From an uncultured Porphyromonadaceae bacterium (GTDB lineage: Bacteria > Bacteroidota > Bacteroidia > Bacteroidales > Muribaculaceae): a stretch of DNA of 14,220 nt. The stretch is taken from the NCBI GenBank assembly GCA_905212215.1, contig CAJMDR010000022.1, forward strand, positions 1 to 14,220, given 5' to 3'. The position numbers and the translations under genes were made by a program. The notes beneath the pieces were generated by a model. It saw only the letters and a program-made list of their open reading frames with translations, searched no databases and was not told the DNA's origin. Positions 7,161-14,220 of this stretch are shown here, piece by piece. Positions within the stretch are counted from its first letter, which is position 1. Each line of letters begins with the position of its first letter.

Positions 7161-8570
7161 ATGGAAAAGACAGTGCCGAAATATAAACTTGTGGCTTGGT
7201 CCTTGCTTGCGGTCTTCTGGGTGTTTGGCACATACTCGTTTCCCATACAAGAGATAGTGCCAGCTCTCTTCGAACCGGTATTTTCTGCCTTTAACTTGCT
7301 TGGCGACGTCACTCTTATCCTGCTCGGATTTTGGACTCTCCGCAGCCGCATGGACATAGCACTTTACATAGCGTTGCTGGTTATAGGCATTACCAGTGCT
7401 TTGATCAACGATACTCCGAGGCTTTTGGTCATTAACGGCATGCGCCCCTATCTCATATCCATCTCTTTGCTCATCATAGTGCGTTACCTACTTTCCACTC
7501 GGGTGCGAGTACGTTACTTTTTGCCTCTGTTCGAGAAGTCGCTCTATATCTTTCTTCTATTACAGATGCCAGTAATGGTAATCCAGTGCATACGCTGGGG
7601 CGCTTACGACAATGTGGGAGGAACTTTGGGATGGATGTTTTCCGGGCCTATCTCAACCTTGATTTACCTTATCAGCTTCTACCTGATGGTGCGCCGCTGG
7701 GACTATTCGTTGTCGTATATAGATAATCTGCGTCGCAACATCATACTGGTCATAGCTCTCTTTCCATCCCTGCTGAATGAGACCAAAATCTCGTTCATAT
7801 ACATGGTAATGTATTTCTTCTTCCTTATTCCTATGGACCGTATGTTCTTCAAACGTATGCTATACGTGGCACCCCTCATGCTGCTGGCTGTGGGTGGATT
7901 CGCGGCTGTATACCTGACACTGTTGAACGACACTAAGATAGAAGACTACGATGGAATCAAGAGCGATGTTACCTCCACCAAGTTCCTCAGCGATTATATA
8001 GTGGGCGACGATGGTATGCGTACTCTTGTGCTTGACGGCTATCTGGAGGCCGTCATGCCTGAAGTAGAGGAAGAAGACTTCGCACGTGGCCTTAAATACT
8101 CTGCACTGCCGATCATTATCAGTGATACGCCACACGCCTGGTATGTCGGCTTTGGTCCGAGCCAGTTCAAGGGTGGCAAGAACCTGCAGCTTACCAAGTT
8201 CGCACAAGAGTACGACTGGTTGTTGAGAGGCACCCAGATGAGTTTCATGTCTTATCTCATAGATTTGGGTATGGCTGGTGTTCTTTGGCTTGTCTGGTAC
8301 TTGCTGGTACTCTTCCGTGCATTTAGACATGTCCGCAAGCGAGATAAGCGTGTGACATGGTTCACTTCTATCTCCATGATCATGTGTCTTTCCTACATCG
8401 CCCTTCACGCACTCATCATTCCCATGATAGTCTTCACTTTCGTTGCCATGATCAGTAGCCGTATACCCCTTTTCAAATACGCTCCTTTACCTTCGGGATG
8501 GCTACTGAAGCCTCTGCCTAAAGGCAACGGAGCATCTCAATCCTCGCACGCCCTGGGACTTAATGTCTAA
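7161..8570 (+). CDS. Wzy-like O-antigen/exopolysaccharide polymerase
   Basis: A 469-residue polytopic inner-membrane protein with roughly ten or more hydrophobic segments, one long hydrophilic loop at about 255-365, and two or three further segments before a short basic C-terminal tail. This topology, including a large late periplasmic loop, is typical of Wzy polymerases, which join flipped repeat units in the periplasm. Wzy proteins share little sequence, so the call rests on topology and position: the gene lies between the co-polymerase and a flippase. A 53-base gap precedes it, and its stop overlaps the start of the next gene in ATGTCTAA. A ligase of the WaaL type has similar topology and cannot be excluded. 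Confidence 0.8.
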   Translation: MEKTVPKYKLVAWSLLAVFWVFGTYSFPIQEIVPALFEPVFSAFNLLGDVTLILLGFWTLRSRMDIALYIALLVIGITSALINDTPRLLVINGMRPYLISISLLIIVRYLLSTRVRVRYFLPLFEKSLYIFLLLQMPVMVIQCIRWGAYDNVGGTLGWMFSGPISTLIYLISFYLMVRRWDYSLSYIDNLRRNIILVIALFPSLLNETKISFIYMVMYFFFLIPMDRMFFKRMLYVAPLMLLAVGGFAAVYLTLLNDTKIEDYDGIKSDVTSTKFLSDYIVGDDGMRTLVLDGYLEAVMPEVEEEDFARGLKYSALPIIISDTPHAWYVGFGPSQFKGGKNLQLTKFAQEYDWLLRGTQMSFMSYLIDLGMAGVLWLVWYLLVLFRAFRHVRKRDKRVTWFTSISMIMCLSYIALHALIIPMIVFTFVAMISSRIPLFKYAPLPSGWLLKPLPKGNGASQSSHALGLNV

Positions 8571-10179
8571 GCTATCCGAAGACAGTGACACTCTCCGTAT
8601 TCTGGAGACCCCGTTGGCCGATGACACCGACGCAACTGGAGAGAAGGTTGGCAGACGCATAGGCCTCAACTCCGTCTATATGGCGGTACGCACAGTACTC
8701 ATCATGTTTGTCAGTCTTTATACTTCCAGACTGGCTTTGGAGGTACTTGGTGAAACCGACTATGGAATCTATTCCCTTGTAGCAGGATTCGTCATCTTTT
8801 TCGGCTTCCTGAACATATCTATGGAGAGCAGTATTTTACGATTTTTGATGTATGAAAAAGGTCGAGGCAACACCAACAGTCTGCAGCGTATGTTCAATGT
8901 GGCCATGATAGCTCAGTTCTGTATCATCTGCGTTGTGCTTTTGGCCGGTGAAACCATTGGTCTGTGGTGGGTCAACAATCGTCTAAACATACCTCCAGAA
9001 CGTATGGAGGCCACAAACTGGGTTTTTCAGCTCTCGCTGCTCACTCTATGCTTCAACATAGTCAAGGTGCCTTACAATGCTATGATCATAGCTTTCGAAA
9101 AGTTGAACTTTTATGCCTTCTTTTCAATGGGAGAGGTTATGTTGCGGTTAGTCTGTATCCTGACACTTCTGCTACTCCACGATCATTTGCTAATCATATA
9201 TTCAGCGCAGTTCCTGGCCGTTACTATAGTGGTAGTGACAACTTACAAAATTTATTGTTGTCATTCCCATTGTTATGGGCATGTATGTCACTTCCGCTTC
9301 CTTTGGGATGCACGGCGGTTCCGCGACATCATTTTTTTCAGTGGTTGGAACACCTTAGGCTGTATGGCCTCCATGGCAGCCTTGCAGGGGCTCTCGCTGA
9401 TTCTCAACCACTTCTTTGGTGTTACCGTTAACAGCGCTTTTGGACTCGCCATAATGGTACAACATGCCACTTTTGCCATCTTAGCTAGCTTCCAGACTGC
9501 TTTCTCCCCAAAACTCGTGGCATTGTACGCTCAAGGCTGCATCAAGCATCTGCGCTCGTTCATCGACAAACTCGGCAAGTATTCCTTCTACCTTTCCGCC
9601 GCATTGCTTGTTCCCCTCTGCCTCAACATCGACATCGTATTGCAGATATGGCTTGGCGACCAGGTCCCGAAGTACACAGGCATCTTCTGCTTGTTTGTTA
9701 TTGTGGGAAATGGCATCGACTGTATAGCTGCCCCAGGCAGGGTATGCAATCAGGCAACAGGAAAGGTGAAGAATTTCAATATAATATGGAGCATACTGCT
9801 GATTTCTAACCTCCCTTTGAGCTGGCTTTGCATCAAGCTTACGGGGTGGGCTCCGACAGCTTGCGTCGTAAGAGTTGCCATTACCGGCCTAATATACCTG
9901 TTTGTAGCATGGATGATGCATGTTCAGATCCATTTCGGTTTTTGGCGTTATCTGCTTGTGTCTATGCTGAGACCTCTGTTCGTCTTCTCAATCGCTTTTA
10001 CCCCCGCCTTCTTTCTTCACACCGTAACCGAACCTGGCCTTCTTAACGCCATCGGCAATTCAGCGCTCTTTTGGACTCTCTTTGGTATCGGTATATACAT
10101 ATTTGACCTCACTGCCAAGGAACGCGGAAAAGTAATAGGTAAATTTAATCAGGGTTTACGAGCCCTGCAACGCAACTGA
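8563..10179 (+). CDS. Wzx-type polysaccharide flippase (second copy)
   Basis: A 538-residue inner-membrane flippase of the MOP superfamily, clearly related to the protein encoded at 1817-3376. Both share LYTSR near the first helix, the LGxxDYGIY-like segment (here 62-70), a GET-x-x-LWxV stretch, and a Gly-Trp start to the second half followed by QGL-x-x-(I/L)LN. It has an extra acidic N-terminal tail of about 30 residues. The central cytoplasmic loop has eight Cys/His residues within twelve positions (Cys232 to His243). The start overlaps the polymerase stop by eight bases, so translation is probably coupled. Lying next to the polymerase, it is the better candidate for the flippase that serves this polymer. 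The later Met40 would remove the tail but keep the first helix. Confidence 0.9.
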   Translation: MSKLSEDSDTLRILETPLADDTDATGEKVGRRIGLNSVYMAVRTVLIMFVSLYTSRLALEVLGETDYGIYSLVAGFVIFFGFLNISMESSILRFLMYEKGRGNTNSLQRMFNVAMIAQFCIICVVLLAGETIGLWWVNNRLNIPPERMEATNWVFQLSLLTLCFNIVKVPYNAMIIAFEKLNFYAFFSMGEVMLRLVCILTLLLLHDHLLIIYSAQFLAVTIVVVTTYKIYCCHSHCYGHVCHFRFLWDARRFRDIIFFSGWNTLGCMASMAALQGLSLILNHFFGVTVNSAFGLAIMVQHATFAILASFQTAFSPKLVALYAQGCIKHLRSFIDKLGKYSFYLSAALLVPLCLNIDIVLQIWLGDQVPKYTGIFCLFVIVGNGIDCIAAPGRVCNQATGKVKNFNIIWSILLISNLPLSWLCIKLTGWAPTACVVRVAITGLIYLFVAWMMHVQIHFGFWRYLLVSMLRPLFVFSIAFTPAFFLHTVTEPGLLNAIGNSALFWTLFGIGIYIFDLTAKERGKVIGKFNQGLRALQRN

Positions 10180-10191
10180 CATTATCTGACA

Positions 10192-11268
10192 ATGAACTCT
10201 ACTACCGACAACCCTAAAGTTACCGTCATAATCCCGGCCTATTGCGCCACAGGACATCTTCATGTTTCCGTTGACTCGCTAAAGAAACAGACGCTGAAGG
10301 ACTTCGAGGCCATCATTGTTGAGGATTGCAGCCCGGATGATGGAGCTACCCTGCGAGCGGCCGAAAAGATTACCGTACAGGATGCCCGTTTCCATGTAGC
10401 TCGTACCCCGCTGAACTCAGGTTGCGGTCCCGCCAGAAATATCGGTATAGAGATTGCGCGAGGCGAGTATATAGCTTTCCTTGACTCTGACGATGCCCTT
10501 GCTCCAGAAGCTCTCGAGAACCTCTATGCGGTGGCAAAGAAACATGATGCCGATGAAGTATGTTATGCCATGGAGCAGCATTATCCGGGCGGACATATCG
10601 CCAACCATCGGCAGGACGCAAAAGAAGTCGTCTATACTGACCCCCACGAAATTAAGGAGTTTACTTTAAGTACCCTCTCTCCTTCCTTCGAGCCGGGTCG
10701 CAAGCGCTATCCCGGCTTTACCAACTCCCGTTTTTACCGCCGTAGCCTTCTGCTTGAGCATAATGTGCGTTTTCCGGCACAGCACCATTTCCTCAGCGAA
10801 GACTTCCCCTTTGTCTACGAGAGCATGCGTCATGTCCGTACATTCGTATTCCTCTATAACTCCTACTACCATTACACCATAAGCGAAGGATCCATCACAC
10901 GCAATCCCCGCGAGGACATGATAGAACGGGCCGTGGTTTCCGCCCTCTTCTTCGCCGGCATGGTACGCAACGACCCTGACGCTCCCGCTGTGGGAGTACA
11001 CAATGCATGGGGTTATGCCATTGATGCAGTGCGTTCTTACCTCAAGATTATGTTCATGTCTGACAGAAGTCTTGGTTTCAAACGCGCCTGGATGCGGAAA
11101 CAGGCTGAACTGCCTCTCTTCCGGACTATCTACGAGGAGTATCCATGGCGTCGCATGCCACGCCGTCATCGTCTCGGATTCATATTTTTCTACCGCAAGC
11201 GTTTCCTGTTGCTATACATACTCATTGTCGGTCAGGAGAAATTTCGGAAGCTGTTCGGACGCCTCTGA
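10192..11268 (+). CDS. glycosyltransferase family 2 (GT-A)
   Basis: A 358-residue inverting glycosyltransferase with a GT-A fold. It begins with VTVIIPAYCA (10-19), followed by VEDCSPDDG (43-51) for nucleotide binding, GCGPARNIGIEIARGEYIAFLDSDD (77-101) with the metal-binding DSDD, and SEDFPF near 202-207, whose acidic pair fits the catalytic base of this family. The C-terminal part ends in a hydrophobic and basic stretch (FIFFYRKRFLLLYILIVG) that may hold the enzyme at the membrane. The gene starts 12 bases after the flippase and is likely in the same operon. It would extend the lipid-linked repeat unit; the sugar cannot be predicted. Confidence 0.93.
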   Translation: MNSTTDNPKVTVIIPAYCATGHLHVSVDSLKKQTLKDFEAIIVEDCSPDDGATLRAAEKITVQDARFHVARTPLNSGCGPARNIGIEIARGEYIAFLDSDDALAPEALENLYAVAKKHDADEVCYAMEQHYPGGHIANHRQDAKEVVYTDPHEIKEFTLSTLSPSFEPGRKRYPGFTNSRFYRRSLLLEHNVRFPAQHHFLSEDFPFVYESMRHVRTFVFLYNSYYHYTISEGSITRNPREDMIERAVVSALFFAGMVRNDPDAPAVGVHNAWGYAIDAVRSYLKIMFMSDRSLGFKRAWMRKQAELPLFRTIYEEYPWRRMPRRHRLGFIFFYRKRFLLLYILIVGQEKFRKLFGRL

Positions 11269-11352
11269 TGCTTTTTTGACAGTTTTACTATACTTTTAAG
11301 CCTTAATGCTCGTTAACATAAAGGAATCAGCTAAAGCCAGTTTCCGTACGTC

Positions 11353-12474
11353 ATGCGAATACTTGTCCTGAACCCCATACTCTTTACACCCGATAACGGT
11401 AGAATACCCGAGGTGAAAAGCATCCGCGACACCCTTATGCACAATATGTGCTGTGGGTTTCTGTCGCTCGGACATGACGTTACCTTAGCAGCCGCATCGC
11501 CTTATAGACCGACACAAGACGAGACCTATGACTTTGATGTTAGGTTCTTCGATACCTGCGGTGGCTCATCTTTGGACCAGTATCTCCCTTTCTCTCCGTC
11601 TATGGCTCGTTATATATGGCGTACACGACATGACTACGACATGATACTCTCCAGTGAGGCATTCCAGTTTCATACCCTGTGGGCAGCAATAGCGGCCATG
11701 CGTAAGACTCTGTGCTGGCATGAGAGTTCCTACATGCCGCACCGTTTCCATAAGCTTCCGGCACGTTTCTGGTATAATGTCATCACTCCTCTCTCTCCAC
11801 TTAGACGAATGCTTGCTGTTGGCCGTTCCAGAGCTGCCAGAGCCTTCATCAGCCGTTATATGTCCAATACGGCCATGCAATATGTTGAACATGGAATTGA
11901 CATAAACAAGTTTCCCGTCGCCTCCAAAAAAGAAAAGCAATTTATTGTTGTCTCTCAGCTCATCCCTCGCAAGAATATTGGTTCTATCCTTCGCAAGTTT
12001 GCCCGCTTCAACGAACTTCATCCAGCTTACCGCCTTATAATAGCAGGACGCGGACCGGAGGAGGAAAACTTGCGCCGACTAAGTGCAGAACTCGACATTG
12101 CCGACCGTGTGGAGTGGGCAGGATTTCTCCCTCATGAACGTCTTGCGCCTCTCATGGCATCCTCGCAGGCAATGCTCATCGATACCCTGCGCGACCTAAA
12201 TATGGTGTCAATACCGGAAAGCATAGTGGCAGGAACTCCCGTTATCACAAATACTGTCCCTTCTACAGACATCGTCGATAAGGAAGGCACGGGTGTAAAG
12301 CGTGACGGTTGGAATGCCGATGATATGTGGCGTGTGGCTACAGACCCTTCCTTCGCCAAGAACTGTCTGCGAATGCGCGATATTCTCTCTGTGCGTCAAA
12401 GCGCTCAGAGCCTGATAGAGATTTTCTTGCAATGGCGAGAAGGCACCCTCCCATTATATGAAGGTGATTATTAA
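11353..12474 (+). CDS. glycosyltransferase family 4 (GT-B)
   Basis: A 373-residue GT-B glycosyltransferase. The N-terminal half begins MRILVLNPILFTPDNGR, with CCGFLSLGHDVTLAA (33-47) as the usual helix and strand. The donor half includes VSQLIPRKNIGSILRKF (200-216), LIIAGRGPEEENLRRL (228-243) and an acidic pair read as Asp281-x7-Glu289 before SIVAGTPVITN, so the first glutamate of EX7E is an aspartate. It follows the GT2 gene after 84 bases; the gap has a T-run but no convincing promoter or strong terminator, so co-transcription is likely. It would add another sugar to the repeat unit. Family assignment is firm, substrate unknown. Confidence 0.9.
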   Translation: MRILVLNPILFTPDNGRIPEVKSIRDTLMHNMCCGFLSLGHDVTLAAASPYRPTQDETYDFDVRFFDTCGGSSLDQYLPFSPSMARYIWRTRHDYDMILSSEAFQFHTLWAAIAAMRKTLCWHESSYMPHRFHKLPARFWYNVITPLSPLRRMLAVGRSRAARAFISRYMSNTAMQYVEHGIDINKFPVASKKEKQFIVVSQLIPRKNIGSILRKFARFNELHPAYRLIIAGRGPEEENLRRLSAELDIADRVEWAGFLPHERLAPLMASSQAMLIDTLRDLNMVSIPESIVAGTPVITNTVPSTDIVDKEGTGVKRDGWNADDMWRVATDPSFAKNCLRMRDILSVRQSAQSLIEIFLQWREGTLPLYEGDY

Positions 12475-12487
12475 GGAACGAGGCCTG

Positions 12488-12502
12488 AAACTGGGACAGT
12501 TT
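12488..12502. repeat. perfect inverted repeat next to promoter
   Basis: AAACTG, loop GGA, CAGTTT: a six-pair perfect inverted repeat that ends two bases before the -33 TTG of the promoter at 12505. It could be a small operator for a regulator or a weak terminator of the upstream operon; there is no T-run after it, which argues against termination. Confidence 0.35.
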
Positions 12503-12504
12503 AG

Positions 12505-12534
12505 TTGGTGATACGGAAAAAAACATTAACTTTG
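12505..12534 (+). promoter_or_regulatory. Bacteroidota-type promoter for the radical SAM gene
   Basis: TTG at 12505-12507, a 19-base spacer that includes an A-run, and TAACTTTG at 12527-12534, followed by CAG. This matches the -33/-7 consensus and has the same -7 octamer as the promoter at 656-663. Initiation near 12541 would give a leader of about 65 bases. It indicates that the radical SAM gene can be expressed apart from the glycosyltransferase operon. Confidence 0.8.
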
Positions 12535-12607
12535 CAGTTGGATTATGTCATCGGACTCCTCTTAAAAATTAAAACTGACGCATAATCTGACTTACACGAA
12601 TCGCATT

Positions 12608-13681
12608 ATGGCCATAGCATTACCTACCGACGCCTCCATCATATTGACATACCGCTGTCCCATGCGGTGCCAGATGTGCAACATCTGGAAAAATCCTACC
12701 GACAAGCCGCGTGAGATAACAGCGGCGGATTTGCGTACGCTTCCCCGGCTGAAATTCATCAACCTAACCGGTGGCGAGCCGTTCATCCGTGAGGATCTGG
12801 AGGATATTGTCGCAGAATGTTTCCGCCATACTCCGCGAATAGTGATTTCTACTTCGGGCTGGTTCGATGACCGTGTGATTGCGCTTGCAAAGAAATTTCC
12901 GAAGATAGGCATTCGTATCTCCATAGAGGGTCTGTCGCAGAAAAACGACGAGCTACGTGGCCGTGAGGGGGGCTTTGACAGAGGTCTCCGTACTTTACTT
13001 ACTCTCCGGGACATGGGAGTCAAGGACATCGGCTTCGGCTGCACGGTAAGCAACCATAACTCAGAGGATATGCTCTCGCTATACCGTCTGTCGCGTGCCC
13101 TCGGCATGGAATTCGCCACCGCCGCGTTCCATAACTCCTACTATTTCCATAAGAACGACAATGTCATCACAAACCATGAGCGTGTTACGGATGATTTCCG
13201 CACTCTCATAGGCTGGCAACTGAAGGAGAAGCATCCCAAGTCATGGTTTCGCGCTTTCTTCAACATGGGACTGATAAATTACATAGACGGCAAGCCACGT
13301 CTACTTCCCTGCGAGGCCGGCACTACCAATTTCTTTATCGACCCCTATGGCGAAGTGTATCCTTGCAATGGTCTCGAAGAAAAATACTGGAAAGAGTCCA
13401 TGGGTAACATTCGCAGAGATTCTTTTATAGAAATATGGAATAGCGAGCAGGCGGAAAAGGTGCGTGCCAAAGTGCGTTCATGTCCAAAGAACTGCTGGAT
13501 GGTAGGTACCGCTTCCCCGGTGATGAAAAAGTATATCAAGCACCCGGCAAAATGGGCACTGCGCAACAAGCTACGTTCCATGCGCGGCTTGAAGCCGTGT
13601 CTTGACATGGTGCGCTATCCGTGCGGGCAGGATCCACGCCAGGGAGATTTGCGTATTCCAACGGAAGACGAAAAGGACTGA
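12608..13681 (+). CDS. radical SAM protein with SPASM/Twitch-like auxiliary cluster domain
   Basis: A 357-residue radical SAM enzyme. The N-terminus carries CPMRCQMC (Cys17, Cys21, Cys24), the CX3CX2C site for the [4Fe-4S] cluster that cleaves S-adenosylmethionine, followed by NLTGGEP (52-58) for SAM binding and further barrel strands (ISTSG, IRISIEG). The C-terminal part has CEAG (235), then IDPYGEVYPC (Cys253), then a SMGNIRRDSFIEIWNS segment and CPKNCW (Cys292, Cys296), the pattern of a SPASM or Twitch domain with one auxiliary cluster. Two more cysteines lie at 331 and 339. Related enzymes act on peptides, sugars or other small molecules, so the substrate is not determined. Its own promoter precedes it, and glycosyltransferase genes lie on both sides, which suggests but does not prove a role in sugar or surface-polymer modification. 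Confidence 0.9.
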   Translation: MAIALPTDASIILTYRCPMRCQMCNIWKNPTDKPREITAADLRTLPRLKFINLTGGEPFIREDLEDIVAECFRHTPRIVISTSGWFDDRVIALAKKFPKIGIRISIEGLSQKNDELRGREGGFDRGLRTLLTLRDMGVKDIGFGCTVSNHNSEDMLSLYRLSRALGMEFATAAFHNSYYFHKNDNVITNHERVTDDFRTLIGWQLKEKHPKSWFRAFFNMGLINYIDGKPRLLPCEAGTTNFFIDPYGEVYPCNGLEEKYWKESMGNIRRDSFIEIWNSEQAEKVRAKVRSCPKNCWMVGTASPVMKKYIKHPAKWALRNKLRSMRGLKPCLDMVRYPCGQDPRQGDLRIPTEDEKD

Positions 13682-13702
13682 TTTTAGACATAAAGACATA
13701 AA

Positions 13703-13723
13703 CACAAAAATAAGTTTTTTGTG
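13703..13723. terminator. likely bidirectional terminator between convergent genes
   Basis: CACAAAAA and TTTTTGTG form an eight-pair perfect stem with loop TAAGT, 21 bases after the radical SAM stop. A run CCTTTTT follows on the plus strand, and the opposite flank is also T-rich when read on the minus strand, so it could stop transcription from both sides. An imperfect outer inverted repeat (about 13686-13704 with 13761-13782) may enlarge the structure. The stem is AT-rich, so strength is uncertain. Confidence 0.5.
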
Positions 13724-13754
13724 CCTTTTTAACGTGTTTGAGCAGACGGCATAA

Positions 13755-13798
13755 ATTCAATATGTTTTTATGTTTTTTGTCTATTCAATATATTCAAT
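13755..13798. repeat. three copies of ATTCAAT in the AT-rich gap
   Basis: ATTCAAT occurs at 13755-13761, 13783-13789 and 13792-13798, the last reaching the stop codon of the minus-strand glycosyltransferase. The sequence is low in complexity and may be chance in an AT-rich intergenic stretch. Confidence 0.4.
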
Positions 13799-14220
13799 CA
13801 TATGGAGGTGTAGAGTTGCATGAGCTTAGCGTAGTGGGTATCCTCGCAGAAGTCTCTCCTTGCTTTCTTTGCAATGGCTGAGCGGTCGTAAGAATCGGCA
13901 TCGAAACTGCGTAAGAGGACTGCGAGAGCCTTTGCGTCACCGCTCGGATATAGTTGTCCGTTAGATTCCTCTATTAGCTCGGGAATACCACCTATTTTCG
14001 CGCCGATTACCGGAGTGCCGGCACACAGCGATTCTATTACGCTGAGAGGGTTGTTTTCATAACATTCGCTGGTTATCAACATAGCATCAGCTCCGTTGAG
14101 CAGGAGGGTCACCTCTTCGGCATTCTGTTTGCCAAGAAATTCTATATTCTTATTGGCGGAATATTGCTCTTTCATGGGCTGCATGAGTGGCCCATCGCCC
14201 GCTACTTTCAGCTTCACATC
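13798..14220 (-). CDS. glycosyltransferase family 4, C-terminal part (cut by window edge)
   Basis: The reading frame is open to the right edge, so this is the C-terminal 140 or so residues of a longer gene; the GTG near the edge is an internal valine codon rather than a start. The visible part is the donor-binding half of a GT4 enzyme: LKVAGDGPL, IEFLGKQNAEEVTLLLNGADAMLITSE, and a complete EX7E motif in ECYENNPLSVIESLCAGTPVIG, followed by IGGIPELIE and NGQLYPSGD. It points towards the radical SAM gene and extends the polysaccharide region beyond the window. The N-terminal half, its promoter and its sugar specificity cannot be seen. Confidence 0.88.
   Translation of the reverse strand, partial: DVKLKVAGDGPLMQPMKEQYSANKNIEFLGKQNAEEVTLLLNGADAMLITSECYENNPLSVIESLCAGTPVIGAKIGGIPELIEESNGQLYPSGDAKALAVLLRSFDADSYDRSAIAKKARRDFCEDTHYAKLMQLYTSI

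Noticed and set aside
7860..8408. Open frame of 182 codons on the minus strand opposite the polymerase
   Set aside because: It is a shadow of a membrane-protein gene whose plus-strand frame has consistent hydrophobic segments, and its own translation has none.
8964..9431. Open frame of 155 codons in another plus-strand frame inside the second flippase
   Set aside because: The flippase frame is continuous and homologous to the first flippase throughout this stretch; the alternate frame has no family signal.
11276..11298. TTG followed by TACTTTTA before the glycosyltransferase at 11353
   Set aside because: The spacer is only 12 bases and the -7 box lacks the final G, so it does not fit the Bacteroidota promoter.
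1..14220. CRISPR array, tRNA or rRNA gene, insertion sequence or phage genes
   Set aside because: I looked for regularly spaced repeats, cloverleaf-like stretches, transposase or integrase motifs and terminal inverted repeats, and saw none.

Overview
This window looks like part of a surface or exported polysaccharide locus from a Bacteroidota gut-type anaerobe, most likely order Bacteroidales. The evidence is two strong matches to the Bacteroidota promoter (TTG, a 19-20 base spacer, then TAACTTTG), no obvious Shine-Dalgarno sequences, and the style of the Wzx and outer-membrane export proteins. A family such as Muribaculaceae is possible, but that is an impression and not something the sequence proves.

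Layout: (1) 1-518 holds a minus-strand CrcB/Fluc fluoride channel that does not belong to the polysaccharide pathway, followed downstream by a short GA-rich tandem repeat. (2) A divergent gap (519-718) carries a clear rightward promoter. (3) A first tight unit, 719-4451, encodes a family 4 glycosyltransferase, a Wzx-type flippase and an atypical GT-B glycosyltransferase. (4) After a 163-base gap, a second unit at 4615-12474 encodes an outer-membrane export lipoprotein (Wza/OPX), a kinase-less Wzz/Wzc-like co-polymerase, a Wzy-like polymerase, a second Wzx-type flippase, a family 2 glycosyltransferase and a family 4 glycosyltransferase. (5) A second clear promoter drives a radical SAM enzyme with an extra cysteine domain (12608-13681). 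(6) An AT-rich convergent gap with a terminator hairpin separates it from a minus-strand family 4 glycosyltransferase that runs off the right edge.

Together the genes form most of a Wzx/Wzy-dependent pathway. Glycosyltransferases build a lipid-linked repeat unit on the cytoplasmic face, Wzx flips it, Wzy polymerises it under control of the co-polymerase, and the OPX lipoprotein passes it through the outer membrane. Missing from the window are an initiating sugar-phosphate transferase, nucleotide-sugar enzymes, a tyrosine kinase/phosphatase pair and UpxY/UpxZ-type regulators, so the locus probably continues on the right or depends on genes elsewhere.

I see no clearly new system. The points most worth following are the radical SAM enzyme inside the locus, two related flippases with one polymerase, a Cys/His cluster in the second flippase, a glycosyltransferase that has lost the usual acidic pair, and a change of G/C strand bias between the two units.
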